DNA of 64,000 nt from Niabella soli DSM 19437 (GTDB lineage Bacteria; Bacteroidota; Bacteroidia; Chitinophagales; Chitinophagaceae). Below the pieces are notes generated by a model. That model saw nothing but the letters and a program-made list of their open reading frames with translations. It was not told the DNA's origin and made no database searches. The stretch is from the NCBI RefSeq assembly GCF_000243115.2, contig NZ_CP007035.1:2108001-2172000 (forward strand). The letters are read 5' to 3'. The stretch's first letter is position 1, and every line of letters starts with the position of its first letter. This document shows, in pieces, positions 1-9,395 of the stretch. The position numbers and the translations under genes are program-made.

Positions 1-3000
1 GGTTTTGAAGTCAAAAGCCTGTCGGCCAAAGCCAAGGTAACACCCAAGGAAATGACTTTTAATGAGCTGGACCTGCGCACCAATGACAGCCACCTGACCG
101 ACTACTACAGTATGAAGTTTGCCAGCTTCTCCAGTATGAACGATTATATCACCAATGTAAAAATGGAGGCCCATTTTGTAAAAGCCGATATCAATAGCGA
201 CGACATTGCCTATTTTGCACCGGCCATGCGCAGTTGGAAGAAAAAGATCGTTTTAAGCGGCAATGTAAAAGGGCCCGTGGCGTCGCTGTTGGCAAAGAAC
301 CTGGAGATCCAGGCTGGAAATAATACTTCTTTTTCGGGTGATGCTTCTTTAACAGGATTACCTGATATCAATGAAACGTTTATCGATATTAAAGCCACCA
401 GCTTTAAGACGACCTATGCAGATGCGTTGGCTTTTGCCCCGGCGCTGAAACAGGTTGATGTTCCCAATCTCTCGAAACTTCAATACCTCTCATTCGTAGG
501 CAACTATGCCGGGTTTATCAGGGATTTTGTAACCTTCGGCACCCTTACCACTGCACTGGGAACGCTTAAAACGGATGTGAACATGAAGATCCCCCGCGGG
601 GGCAATCCCATCTACTCCGGGACCGTTTCCACTAATGACTTTAACCTGGCTCCTTTTTTAAACGAGAATAACCTGGGACATGTCAGTTTTAAAGCCACGC
701 TTAAAGGAGCAGGCTTTGATCCTTCAAGCGGCGCTATTGCCCTTAATGCGAACATCCGATACATCGACTACAACCAATATCGTTATAACAACATAGATGC
801 TGATGGCGAGCTGAATAAAAGAGTATTTGACGGCAAGTTAAAAATTAAGGACCCGAATGCGGACCTGGACCTGAACGGGTTGATTGACTTCAGCAGGGCT
901 GATCCTTTATTTAATTTTATTTCCGATATCCGGAAGATCGATTTTAAAGCGCTGCATTTGTTGCAGGACGAGTTGTTGTTAGCCGGCAAGATCAATGCCC
1001 ATTTTACGGGTAAAACGATCGATAATTTTTTAGGGAGCGCTACTATAACCGACGCCAGCCTGGTACGGAATCATTCGCCGCTTTCATTTGACTCCCTGGC
1101 TATTAATTCGACCCTGGAAGGCGACAAAAAAAGATTAACGCTGGCCTCCAATGAATTTTCTGCATCTCTTTTTGGCCGGTTCAATATCAGGGACCTGCCC
1201 AATTCCGTCATTAGTTTTTTAAACAGGTATTACCCCGCTTATATCAAGCCGCCTACAAAACAGGTAAAAGAACAGGAGTTTTCTTTCGAGATCAAAACTC
1301 AGAATTTCGACAGTTTTACCCCGATCATTGACAGCAGCTTAAACGGATTCAACAATGCGACCATCACCGGGAGCATTAATACCTATACGAACAGTTTAAG
1401 TCTGGATGCAGAAGTGCCATTCTTTAGTTATGACCGCTTCAAATTCAATGATGTTACTATTTCCGGAAGGGGAAATTATGACAGCATTGCGCTTTCTGGC
1501 CGCACCACCAATATTGGCGTTGGGGATAGCCTGGATATTCCGCTCGCTTTATTTAATATCACTGCGCGGAATGATGTATCAAGAGTAATGATCTATTCCG
1601 GCGGAACCGGTGCGGTTGATCAGGCCCGGTTAAATGCCATAGTAAGCACTTATAGCAACGGTGTAAAAATAGACTTTGCCCCTTCCTCCTTCGTGTTGAA
1701 TGGCAAAACGTGGAATATTGAAAAGAACGGTGAACTGGAGTTCAGGAAGAACGTGCCCGCGCACGGGCAATTGGTGTTGCAGGAAGGCAACCAGGAGATA
1801 CGCATCCGGACGCTGCCCTCCGATATCGGCAGTTGGAATGATGTTGCCATAACACTGAAAGACATTAACCTGGGTGATATTTCCAAATACATTCTTCCCC
1901 ACAACCGCCTGGAGGGCCTGGCTTCCGGAGACTTTCTTTTAGAAAATCCCGGGAAGAATATGAAGATCACCTCTGATAATTTTACCGGCAGGACTATTCA
2001 GTTTGACGAGGATTCGGTGGGAGATCTTTCCGCAAAAGTGCTTTTTGATCTTCCGTCAAAAGAACTGCAGATTAATGGCAGCACGCTGAACCCACAAAAA
2101 AAGGACCTAGCCTTTGACGTTCATTTATTTTTAAAAGATGAAGCCAGCCAGGCAAATAATATTATTTCCCTGGGTGCCGATAATTTCAATTTAAAATACC
2201 TCGACCGCTTCCTGGGCTCCCTGTTTACGGATATTACGGGCGAAGTAACCGGGAAGTTTGAGCTGAAGGGCCCCCTGGATCAATTGTATGTTGTGGGAAA
2301 AGGCCGCTTGCATCATGCCGGGCTGAGGGTAAACTTCAGCCAGTGCTTTTATGCGATTGAAGACAACGATATCGAATTAAAACAAAACGAGATCAACCTG
2401 GACGGGATCGTACTCACGGACACGATCACCAAAAACCCGGTGTATCTTATGGGCACCATAACGCATAATGCCTTTAAAAATATGTTTTTTGACCTGAACG
2501 TTTCTACCCGTAAACCCGGCACCACCGGCGCAAGGAACAACAAACCCGTGCAGGTGCTGAACACGACGTATAGCGACAATAAGGTTTTCTATGGGAATGT
2601 GAAAGCCACCGGCTCCTTTGCACTGGTGGGCCCTGAAAACAACCTGTATATGAAGATAGATGCCATCGCCTCCCGCCAGGACGAGAGCGCCTTTACAATC
2701 GCCTCATCCAGCAGCAAGGCCGACCAGATGCCGGATTGGCTTGTAGAACGCAAATACGGGGAGGCCATGACAGACAGTATTTACAATAAAAAGCAGAATA
2801 ATATCATTTATGATCTTGATGTGACCGCGAATCCCAAAGTGCAAATGAAATTTGTGATGGACAACCTTACCGGTGATGAAATAAAAGGCAGAGGTTCGGG
2901 CAAACTGAATATTCATTCCGGCACCTCAGAGCCGCTGGCCATCAGGGGGCGCTTTGATATTGACGAAGGAAGCTATAACTACACCTTTCAGTCCTTCTTT

Positions 3001-4032
3001 AAAAAGCCCTTTGAAATAAAGAAAGGCGGAGAAAACTATATCGCCTGGAACGGGGACCCTTTAGATGCGAATATCAATATCGAGGCACAATATAAAGCGG
3101 AGCGCGTAAGCTTCTCCCCGCTGGCCAAATTCCAATCGGACTTAACCTATGCTAATACCCGTGAGAATGTGTACGTAATTGCACAACTGAGCAACAAATT
3201 GTTCAAACCCAATTTTAAATTCCAACTGGAGCTGGATCCCAACAGTAAATACAAAAATGATTTCAATGTAGTAAATGCGCTGCAACAAATTGAAAGCAGT
3301 GAAACAGAAGTAACCCGCCAGGTAACCTATCTTATTGTATTCAACAGTTTCGCTCCGCCGGAAACAGGCTCCAATTTTGGCAGCACGGTTAATGAGTTTA
3401 CGTACAATACCATTTCCAGTTTATCCGGTTTATTCTTCAACGAGATCAATAAAAAACTCAACAACGAGCTCACCAAGATCCTGGGCGCCAATGTAAGCGT
3501 GGTGTTCAGCGGATCGGTGTACAACCGGAACATCCTCAACGCCCCCACCAGCAATTTCGACATTAACCAGGCCAATGTGAACGGGGCTATTTTGGTGCCG
3601 ATATTTAAAGACCGGTTTGTAATTTCCGTCGGAAGTTCGATGGAAGTGCCCCTGGCTTCCACCATTCAGCAGTCGGTTCAATTTCTGCCGGATGTAACCG
3701 GCGAATGGTTATTGAACGCCAGCGGAAGTATCCGTCTTAATTTATTTTACAGGGAGAACCTCGATTACCTGACCGCCTCCAACTCCGGCGCCGGGAAATT
3801 AAAACGTTCAGGGGTGGGCATTTCATTCAGAAAGGAATTTGACAATCTTAGCGAGGCCTTCCGGAGTGCCAGAAAACGTGGCGCCCGCGAAACACCGCTG
3901 CAAAAACAGGACAGCATAGCGCCTAAAAGGGATCTCCCGGCGCCCGACAGTTTGCAAAAACGTATAGAACCGGTTACTCCCGACGATAAAAAGAAACCGT
4001 TGTCCGCTTCGCCGAGAGAAAAGGTGGATTAA
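1..4032 (+). CDS. TamB-like translocation/assembly module protein (5' partial)
   Basis: The frame is open from base 1, so this is the C-terminal part (about 1,343 residues) of a longer protein whose start lies left of the window. The sequence is dominated by short alternating beta segments with repeated D-x-N-G and G-x-G-x-L patterns, as expected for the beta-taco repeats of AsmA/TamB proteins. The last ~450 residues, including the GRFDIDEGSYNYTFQSFF stretch and a hydrophobic strand region ending in a FRKEF-type strand, fit the DUF490/TamB C-terminal domain. TamB proteins span the periplasm and take part in outer-membrane protein or lipid transport. A charged tail rich in K, D, P and S (last ~50 residues) follows the domain. 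No hairpin terminator is visible after the stop. Family assignment is firm; the exact role in Bacteroidota is inferred. Confidence 0.82.
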   Translation, partial: GFEVKSLSAKAKVTPKEMTFNELDLRTNDSHLTDYYSMKFASFSSMNDYITNVKMEAHFVKADINSDDIAYFAPAMRSWKKKIVLSGNVKGPVASLLAKNLEIQAGNNTSFSGDASLTGLPDINETFIDIKATSFKTTYADALAFAPALKQVDVPNLSKLQYLSFVGNYAGFIRDFVTFGTLTTALGTLKTDVNMKIPRGGNPIYSGTVSTNDFNLAPFLNENNLGHVSFKATLKGAGFDPSSGAIALNANIRYIDYNQYRYNNIDADGELNKRVFDGKLKIKDPNADLDLNGLIDFSRADPLFNFISDIRKIDFKALHLLQDELLLAGKINAHFTGKTIDNFLGSATITDASLVRNHSPLSFDSLAINSTLEGDKKRLTLASNEFSASLFGRFNIRDLPNSVISFLNRYYPAYIKPPTKQVKEQEFSFEIKTQNFDSFTPIIDSSLNGFNNATITGSINTYTNSLSLDAEVPFFSYDRFKFNDVTISGRGNYDSIALSGRTTNIGVGDSLDIPLALFNITARNDVSRVMIYSGGTGAVDQARLNAIVSTYSNGVKIDFAPSSFVLNGKTWNIEKNGELEFRKNVPAHGQLVLQEGNQEIRIRTLPSDIGSWNDVAITLKDINLGDISKYILPHNRLEGLASGDFLLENPGKNMKITSDNFTGRTIQFDEDSVGDLSAKVLFDLPSKELQINGSTLNPQKKDLAFDVHLFLKDEASQANNIISLGADNFNLKYLDRFLGSLFTDITGEVTGKFELKGPLDQLYVVGKGRLHHAGLRVNFSQCFYAIEDNDIELKQNEINLDGIVLTDTITKNPVYLMGTITHNAFKNMFFDLNVSTRKPGTTGARNNKPVQVLNTTYSDNKVFYGNVKATGSFALVGPENNLYMKIDAIASRQDESAFTIASSSSKADQMPDWLVERKYGEAMTDSIYNKKQNNIIYDLDVTANPKVQMKFVMDNLTGDEIKGRGSGKLNIHSGTSEPLAIRGRFDIDEGSYNYTFQSFFKKPFEIKKGGENYIAWNGDPLDANINIEAQYKAERVSFSPLAKFQSDLTYANTRENVYVIAQLSNKLFKPNFKFQLELDPNSKYKNDFNVVNALQQIESSETEVTRQVTYLIVFNSFAPPETGSNFGSTVNEFTYNTISSLSGLFFNEINKKLNNELTKILGANVSVVFSGSVYNRNILNAPTSNFDINQANVNGAILVPIFKDRFVISVGSSMEVPLASTIQQSVQFLPDVTGEWLLNASGSIRLNLFYRENLDYLTASNSGAGKLKRSGVGISFRKEFDNLSEAFRSARKRGARETPLQKQDSIAPKRDLPAPDSLQKRIEPVTPDDKKKPLSASPREKVD

Positions 4033-4712
4033 TACACGTTCGGCGAAACTAAGCGCACAACCTTCGCATCTGGGTTTAAACAGTCAGGTGCTATCTCCGT
4101 TTGAAATCTGATGTATGACAGCACAGGAAACGTTTTTATAATAAACCGGTATCCATTTTATTAAAATACTTGTGATGCTGATTGACGGATGGGGTATTGC
4201 TGCAGGATCAACTTATAGGCCGGGCCGATGGCTCTCTGCTTTTAGTTGCGCGCTTTTAACAAGAAACTAAAGTTCCTTGTTAACCCATTAAACCGAGGCT
4301 ACGCCTCTTCAACGTTCACTGACTGGAGGTTTCAACTAGTTTAATCATGTGCTCAATGTGACAGAAAGCCAGAGGCTTGCGTTCCGCAGGTAACTTCGAA
4401 ATAAATTCCGAAGTAATGAGCCAAATATAGGAGATTGAGTGCCATCGGCACGATCCATTTCGAAAGCAATGCCAGGCCTGCTATTGCTCTTAGCTAACGA
4501 GCACCGGCCTGCTTTGATCACAATGAAGGAGAATCCATAAGTCCATTATGATAATTTTGATACCGGTTCACTATTATACTATTTATTATAGGGCAAAAGC
4601 AAACGAGCCTGCCGACCTGAATCAAAGACCTGTTTTTATTGTAAAGGAAGATATTGCTAATTTAGCATAGATTAATATACCCCAAAACGCAGGCTATACA
4701 AACCAAAGAATC
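4033..4712. other. Intergenic region holding a MITE-like element
   Basis: This 680-bp gap has no credible ORF. The first ~100 bases are plain. Positions 4137-4578 are a full copy of the inverted-repeat-bounded element described separately. The remainder, 4579-4712, is AT-rich and would carry the promoter of the next gene; TAATTTAG near 4658 is a one-mismatch fit to the Bacteroidota -7 box TAnnTTTG. Confidence 0.7.
4137..4578. mobile_element. MITE-like non-coding repeat, copy 1 (full)
   Basis: It starts TATAATAAACCGGTATC and ends with the inverted counterpart (GATACCGGTTCACTATTATA), so it has terminal inverted repeats of about 17-20 bp. Internal hairpins include TTAACAAG...CTTGTTAA (around 4257-4283), GAGGCTACGCCTC (around 4294) and GTGCCATCGGCAC (around 4440). 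It carries no ORF. A second near-identical full copy lies at 47546-48014 and a truncated one at 11572-11790. TA flanks both ends, which would fit a TA target duplication, but the termini cannot be fixed to the base from two copies. It is inferred to be a non-autonomous mobile element; no matching transposase is in the window. Confidence 0.65.
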
Positions 4713-5384
4713 ATGAAAATAGTTTTTTATTTTATTGCGTCATTGCTATTGACTGTTCCGCTTTTTGCACAAAAATTCAAACCCTGTGGAGTGGCGGCAA
4801 TTGAAACAAAATTTGATGGTAAAAATACCATCCGGGTTATTGCCGATACCAGTATCAAAACCTTTGATGAACCGACATTTGCAAAGTTAGCCGGCAGCAA
4901 TTTTCATAACGGAACAATAGAAGTAAATGTATTAAGTAAGTTCATTCCTGGTGCCCCGGACTGGGCCCGTGGTTTTATTGGGATAGCATTTAGAATCAAC
5001 AACGATAATTCAAAATTTGAATGTATTTATGTCAGACCGGACAACGGGCGGGCAAACGACCAGATAAGACGCAATCATTCAACCCAATACTTTTCATATC
5101 CCGATCATAAGTTTTCAGATTTCAGAAAAACAGACCCTGAAAAATATGAATCCTACGCAGATATGGGGATGAACGAATGGATAAAAATAAAAATAGTTGT
5201 AAAGGGCGGGCATGCCCGACTATATATAAACGAGAGCAAACAACCCTGCCTTATTGTAAATGATTTAAAATATGGAGCTGACAGCTCCGGCGCGATCGGT
5301 TTGTGGGTTGGCAATTGGACAGAAGGATATTTTTCAAACCTGAAAATTTCAAACGGAGGCGCAACCAACAATTATAAAAAATAA
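4713..5384 (+). CDS. Secreted ConA-like/LamG-fold protein
   Basis: A 223-residue protein with a clear Sec signal peptide (MKIVFYFIASLLLTVPLFAQ, cleavage near residue 20). The rest is a single beta-rich domain: an F-x-N-G-T-I-E segment near residue 68, a W-A-R-G-F-I-G-I-A-F-R strand near 85, and an IGLWVGNWTEGYFSNLKIS end. This layout matches concanavalin A-like jelly rolls of the LamG/DUF1080 (3-keto-disaccharide hydrolase) type, which bind or process carbohydrates outside the cytoplasm. No catalytic residues could be assigned. By rough hand count the gene is more AT-rich than its neighbours and it is flanked on both sides by repeat islands, which suggests acquisition. The fold is fairly likely; the substrate is unknown. 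Confidence 0.6.
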   Translation: MKIVFYFIASLLLTVPLFAQKFKPCGVAAIETKFDGKNTIRVIADTSIKTFDEPTFAKLAGSNFHNGTIEVNVLSKFIPGAPDWARGFIGIAFRINNDNSKFECIYVRPDNGRANDQIRRNHSTQYFSYPDHKFSDFRKTDPEKYESYADMGMNEWIKIKIVVKGGHARLYINESKQPCLIVNDLKYGADSSGAIGLWVGNWTEGYFSNLKISNGGATNNYKK

Positions 5385-5557
5385 CACGAGGCTCCTATGG
5401 AGCCCATATCTTCTACATCCAATAGGCTATAAACACGGCGCTCCTGACGGAGCAATACAAATCCATAATTTAACGTCATGAATTTTGTCACGGCCCCATC
5501 CGGGGTTCGCTGTTTCAGGATCCGTTTGTCTACCTCAAAATTTCTCCCCGTTTCCTT

Positions 5558-5951
5558 CCTATCGTGTGTACACATCTTTTGAAAATGATTAAAATAATTT
5601 GATACATCCTCAGGATTTAGGTCGTGACGAATCGGCCGTCCAGTATCCATCCTGAGGGTGCCCGAAGGGCATAATGTGCATAGCCCCTGGCTGCGCCAGG
5701 GGTAACAGATGCGCAGAGGGCGCGGCCCAGAGAGGGTCGAACGTGTTTGTTGAACGCAAAAGCCTGTTGAAGCATTAAACATTCGACCCCTGGCCGTTCG
5801 CTACCTATCTGTTGACCTCCAGCTAACGCTGGAGGCCATGCACATTGCGCCCTTCGGGCCCAGATAGCTCAATAGAAAGTTCCGATTGAATGAGATTGGC
5901 CTGGAAGAGTATTGCTTTGCGATGCACTCGAAGATGTGTCCACACGATAGG
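5558..5951. repeat. Nested inverted-repeat composite
   Basis: The outer arms are 5558-5578 and 5931-5951: 21 bp, inverted, one mismatch (CCTATCGTGTGTACACATCTT on the left). Inside sit two ~52-bp REP-like units in opposite orientation, 5660-5710 and 5807-5859. Both begin GCCCGAAGGGC when read outward, then A-A-T-G-T-G-C-A-T, then a strong hairpin: CCCCTGGCTGCGCCAGGGG on the left, CCTCCAGCTAACGCTGGAGG on the right. The symmetry resembles a REPIN (two inverted REPs around a spacer). No transposase or RAYT gene is present nearby. Confidence 0.6.
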
Positions 5952-5991
5952 TTTCCCTTGGGACCCTTCGTCAAGATGACGACCTTGTTAA

Positions 5992-6020
5992 ACAAAAAAA
6001 TCCGGGAACAGCTCCCGGAT
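5992..6020 (-). terminator. Rho-independent terminator of dxs
   Basis: ATCCGGGA (6000-6007), a 5-nt loop, then TCCCGGAT (6013-6020) form an 8-bp GC-rich stem. Read on the minus strand the stem is followed by a run of T and TTGTTT (5999-5992). It lies 35 bp beyond the dxs stop codon. Confidence 0.85.
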
Positions 6021-6054
6021 TCATTTATGCTAATAAATAGTCCTGATGAAGTAT

Positions 6055-7995
6055 TCAGACAGACAGGCGTCCTTCTTTAACCACGATCTTTTCATTCATC
6101 ATTTCATGAACGGTTTGCAAAATACCTTCTACGTCAAACCCGCATTCGCGTTGCAATTCACCGGGGGTGCCATGTTCGATGATGCGATCCGGGATCCCCA
6201 TTATACGCACTTCATTTTTATAGCCATGCTTTGCCATAAACTCCAGCACAGCAGACCCAAAACCTCCCGTTACGGCGCCGTCTTCTATCGTAATCAGTTT
6301 GGGATATTGCCGGCAGGCTTCATGCAGCAATGCTTCATCCAGCGGCTTTGCAAAACGCATATCATAATGGCCGGGCATAATACCCTCCTGCTGCAAAGTG
6401 CGTAGGGCTGAGGCCGCAAAATTACCCGGATGCCCGAAACTTAAGAGCGCAATATCTTTTCCTTCTTTTAATTTCCTGCCCGTACCGATCGTAATTTCCT
6501 TCATAGGCGTTTTCCAATCCGCCAGTACTCCCTGTCCCCGTGGATAGCGGATCACAAAGGGCGCATCTGTTTTTTCCAACTGCGCGGTGTACATCAGGCT
6601 ACGGAGTTCCGATTCGTTCATCGGGGCGCTCACAATCATATTGGGTATGCACCGGAAAAAAGCCACATCATAACAACCGTGATGCGTAGCCCCGTCATCG
6701 CCCACCAGGCCTGCACGGTCTAAACAAAAGATCACCGGCAGTTTTTGAATCGCCACATCATGCACGGCCTGATCGTAGGCCCGTTGCATGAAAGAGGAAT
6801 AAATATTGCAAAATACTTTTAGCCCCTGTGTAGCCATCCCGGCGCTCAGCGTTACCGCATGTTGCTCGCAAATGCCCACATCCAGTGCGCGGTCCGGCAT
6901 TACTTCCATCATATACTTTAAGGAGCTCCCCGAAGGCATCGCCGGGGTAACACCAAAGATCTTATCATTCTTTTCCGCCAATTCAATAATCGTTTTGCCA
7001 AATACATCCTGGTATTTAGGCGGCTGGGGCGTATCGTATGCTTTTTTAAAGATCTCACCGGTCACTTTATCAAACAAACCAGGCGCATGCCATTTGGTCT
7101 GGTCCTTTTCAGCCAGCGCATAGCCTTTCCCCTTGGTGGTAATAATATGCAGGATCTTAGGCCCCGGGATCTGTTTCAGATCTTTCAGGGTATCTACCAG
7201 CTTGGTGATATTATGTCCGTCGATGGGACCAAAGTACCGCAACTTCAACGATTCAAAGAAGTTGGCGTTACTGTTGATCATGCCTTTTAACCCATCCGCC
7301 AGTTTATGCGCAATACCTTTCGAAATTCTTTTCCCAATAGGCAATTTGTTCATTGCCTTCCACACATCATCCTTGAACTTATTGTATTTGGGAGATATGG
7401 TGATATCCGTAAGATATTCTTTCAGCGCACCCACATTTGGGTCGATGCCAATTCCGTTATCATTTAATATGATCAGCATATCGGCATCAGACACACCGGC
7501 ATGATTCATTCCTTCAAAAGCCATCCCAGCAGTCATTGAACCATCCCCAATGATGGCCACCACCTTTCGTCCGGCCTCTCCCTTATATTTTGCAGCAAGG
7601 GCCATGCCCAGTGCGGCGGAAATGGAAGTGGAGGAGTGCCCCACCCCAAAAGTATCGTACTCACTTTCGGCTATTTTCGGGAACCCGCTCAGCCCTCCGT
7701 ATTTCCTGTTGGTAGCAAAACGATCCCTGCGGCCGGTAATGATCTTATGGCCATAGGCCTGATGTCCCACATCCCACACCAGCAGATCATTGGGTGTATT
7801 GTACACATAGTGCAAGGCAGTGGTTAATTCCACCACGCCCAGGCTGGCCGCAAAATGGCCGCCGTGCACGCTTACCACGTCAATAATATACTGTCGTAAT
7901 TCCTCGCAAAACTCATGTAATTTTTCTTCCGGGATTTTCTTTAGGTCTTCGGGAGAATTTACGGTTTGTAAGAGCGGACCAGGGATAATTGCCAT
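6055..7995 (-). CDS. dxs: 1-deoxy-D-xylulose-5-phosphate synthase
   Basis: A 646-residue protein, normal for the family. It condenses pyruvate and glyceraldehyde 3-phosphate to DXP, the first step of the MEP isoprenoid pathway and a branch point to thiamine and pyridoxal. Visible landmarks: GVGHSSTSISA near 117-127, the thiamine diphosphate motif GDGSMTAG (150-157) closing with LNDNGIGI near 177-184, the ISTYS-like central loop, and the transketolase C-terminal half with GGFGSAVLEF near 590. The ATG at 7995 gives the usual N-terminus. A TACTTTTG box on the minus strand at 8022-8015 fits a -7 element. It appears monocistronic, with a strong terminator. Confidence 0.97.
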   Translation of the reverse strand: MAIIPGPLLQTVNSPEDLKKIPEEKLHEFCEELRQYIIDVVSVHGGHFAASLGVVELTTALHYVYNTPNDLLVWDVGHQAYGHKIITGRRDRFATNRKYGGLSGFPKIAESEYDTFGVGHSSTSISAALGMALAAKYKGEAGRKVVAIIGDGSMTAGMAFEGMNHAGVSDADMLIILNDNGIGIDPNVGALKEYLTDITISPKYNKFKDDVWKAMNKLPIGKRISKGIAHKLADGLKGMINSNANFFESLKLRYFGPIDGHNITKLVDTLKDLKQIPGPKILHIITTKGKGYALAEKDQTKWHAPGLFDKVTGEIFKKAYDTPQPPKYQDVFGKTIIELAEKNDKIFGVTPAMPSGSSLKYMMEVMPDRALDVGICEQHAVTLSAGMATQGLKVFCNIYSSFMQRAYDQAVHDVAIQKLPVIFCLDRAGLVGDDGATHHGCYDVAFFRCIPNMIVSAPMNESELRSLMYTAQLEKTDAPFVIRYPRGQGVLADWKTPMKEITIGTGRKLKEGKDIALLSFGHPGNFAASALRTLQQEGIMPGHYDMRFAKPLDEALLHEACRQYPKLITIEDGAVTGGFGSAVLEFMAKHGYKNEVRIMGIPDRIIEHGTPGELQRECGFDVEGILQTVHEMMNEKIVVKEGRLSV

Positions 7996-8014
7996 TCAGA
8001 TAAAATTATTCCTG

Positions 8015-8022
8015 CAAAAGTA
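8015..8022 (-). promoter_or_regulatory. Possible dxs -7 promoter box
   Basis: Minus-strand TACTTTTG matches the Bacteroidota -7 consensus TAnnTTTG and lies 20 bp before the dxs ATG. No convincing -33 TTTG is seen 19-21 bp further upstream, so this is tentative. Confidence 0.35.
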
Positions 8023-8270
8023 ATGAATTATCGGGGGTTATCGGTTGGCGAAAGGGTTTTTATCGGGAGGGCCCCAGACTACCACCAATGGCCGCCTGTG
8101 CCATTCCCGCAGGCACAAATAATTTGTTTCAAACAGGTACACTCAGGCATATTAATGATTTCCTGTTCTGTATAGAAGGTCTGTAATGATCCCTGCAGAT
8201 CATTTTTCTGTGGAGATCAGCACGGATCTTTGAAAAATCTTGTGCCTAAACGTAGCTTATCGCCTCATTA

Positions 8271-9395
8271 TTATTTAATAATCAATACCTTAAAGTCCAA
8301 CAAATCATCATCAAACACAGAAAAAACCGCAGGATAGCCCGGCTGAATGCGCCCTATATTGTTTTCCATTTTAACAGCCCTGGCGGCCCGGATGGTAGCC
8401 ATTTCCACGGCCTCCTGCAGGGGTATGTTCATGTGATCCACCGCGTTCTTTATCGCTTCGGGCATAGATATGGCAGCGCCCCCCAGGTTTCCGGCCGTAT
8501 CCCGGTAGAACCGGTTTTCCAGTTTTATGGAGAGCCCGTCCCATTCCATATGTTGCTTCTGCCTGCCCAAAAAGGCGGCATCACTGATCAGGAACAGTTT
8601 ATCGCCCTTCTGTTGATGTGCAATGCGTGCCGCTGCATAATGGCAATGCCCCCCGTCCAGGATCAGGGGCGCATACACCGAATCATTATCAAACACCGCC
8701 CCTACCGTTCCACATTCCCGGTGGCCCAGTTGGGTCATGGCATTATACAAATGAGTTACCAGGGTGATGCCCATAGAAAAATAACGTTGTGCCTGGTCAT
8801 AGGTCATCATGGAATGCCCGGCGGATAATACAATATCCGTTTTTAGCAATTTTTGCAACTGTGCATCGGTGAAACATTCCGGCGCGATCGTCATTACCTT
8901 AATAATATCCCCTCCCAGGTCAATAATTTCATCCAGCTCCTTGTCTGTAGGGTTGCGAATAATAGCTTTGTTATGCGCTCCTCTTTTCTCCGGGTTCATA
9001 AAAGGCCCTTCCAAATGCATGCCCAGCATCGTCGGATGTTGTTCATGAAATTCCCGGGTGGCTTTAATAGCTTCAATGATCGTTTGTTGGGGCGATGAGA
9101 TCAGCGTGGTAAGAAAATAAGGTGTTGCAAAGCTGCAACTGGCTTTATACAGGTCCATCAGCGTCTCCTGGTCCGGCTGCTGAGAGAAATACCGGTCGAA
9201 CCCGCCGTTCAGTTGAATATCGATAAATCCCGCGGAAATATTTTTCCCTTCAAGATCAACCGTTTCAATATCCGCCGGCAGTTCCTGCACTATAGAAACG
9301 ATTTTATTGCTATCTACCAGGATATGATGGTTTTGCAGCACAGCGTCTCCGGTATAAATAATTCCGTTGGTAATTGCTTTCATCAGATGTATCAT
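8271..9395 (-). CDS. nagA: N-acetylglucosamine-6-phosphate deacetylase
   Basis: A 374-residue amidohydrolase that removes acetate from GlcNAc-6-phosphate in amino-sugar and cell-wall recycling. Metal and active-site motifs: DIQLNGGFD (59-67), HLEGPF with Glu129, AGHS (192-195), THLYNAM (His215), LDGGHCH (His250) and the catalytic Asp in LISDAAFLG (Asp272). A second ATG at 9383 (giving MKAITNG) is an equally good start; neither has a clear ribosome-binding site. It stands alone with no nagB next to it. The 275-bp gap to dxs holds only a short Cys-rich reading frame. Confidence 0.93.
   Translation of the reverse strand: MIHLMKAITNGIIYTGDAVLQNHHILVDSNKIVSIVQELPADIETVDLEGKNISAGFIDIQLNGGFDRYFSQQPDQETLMDLYKASCSFATPYFLTTLISSPQQTIIEAIKATREFHEQHPTMLGMHLEGPFMNPEKRGAHNKAIIRNPTDKELDEIIDLGGDIIKVMTIAPECFTDAQLQKLLKTDIVLSAGHSMMTYDQAQRYFSMGITLVTHLYNAMTQLGHRECGTVGAVFDNDSVYAPLILDGGHCHYAAARIAHQQKGDKLFLISDAAFLGRQKQHMEWDGLSIKLENRFYRDTAGNLGGAAISMPEAIKNAVDHMNIPLQEAVEMATIRAARAVKMENNIGRIQPGYPAVFSVFDDDLLDFKVLIIK

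Larger units (their letters stand above)
5385..6054. other. Repeat island between the lectin-fold gene and dxs
   Basis: No real gene is visible; the ORFs here run through repeats. From left to right: a REP-like hairpin GAGGCTCCTATGGAGCC just after the stop codon at 5384, a second TAAACACGGCGCTCCTGACGG hairpin near 5433-5452, one arm of a 21-bp inverted repeat (5558-5578), an inverted pair of REP-like units (5660-5710 and 5807-5859), the other 21-bp arm (5931-5951), a CGTCAAGATGACG hairpin near 5970, and the dxs terminator (5992-6020). Confidence 0.65.

Noticed and set aside
1630-1970. Long minus-strand frames opposite tamB, dnaB, RND and smc genes
   Set aside because: They are antisense shadows of well-supported genes with no independent features.
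4138-4578. Known IS remnant or group II intron at the MITE-like copies
   Set aside because: No transposase fragment, intron domain V pattern or reverse-transcriptase frame was found; terminal inverted repeats fit a MITE better.
5372-5782. Minus-strand 136-codon frame inside the 5385-6054 island
   Set aside because: It runs through REP-like hairpins and one inverted-repeat arm, has no start context and shows no protein-like composition; it is a by-product of the repeats.
8030-8270. Riboswitch between nagA and dxs
   Set aside because: The region lies downstream of nagA and upstream of dxs, but no TPP, glmS-type or other conserved core was recognised.
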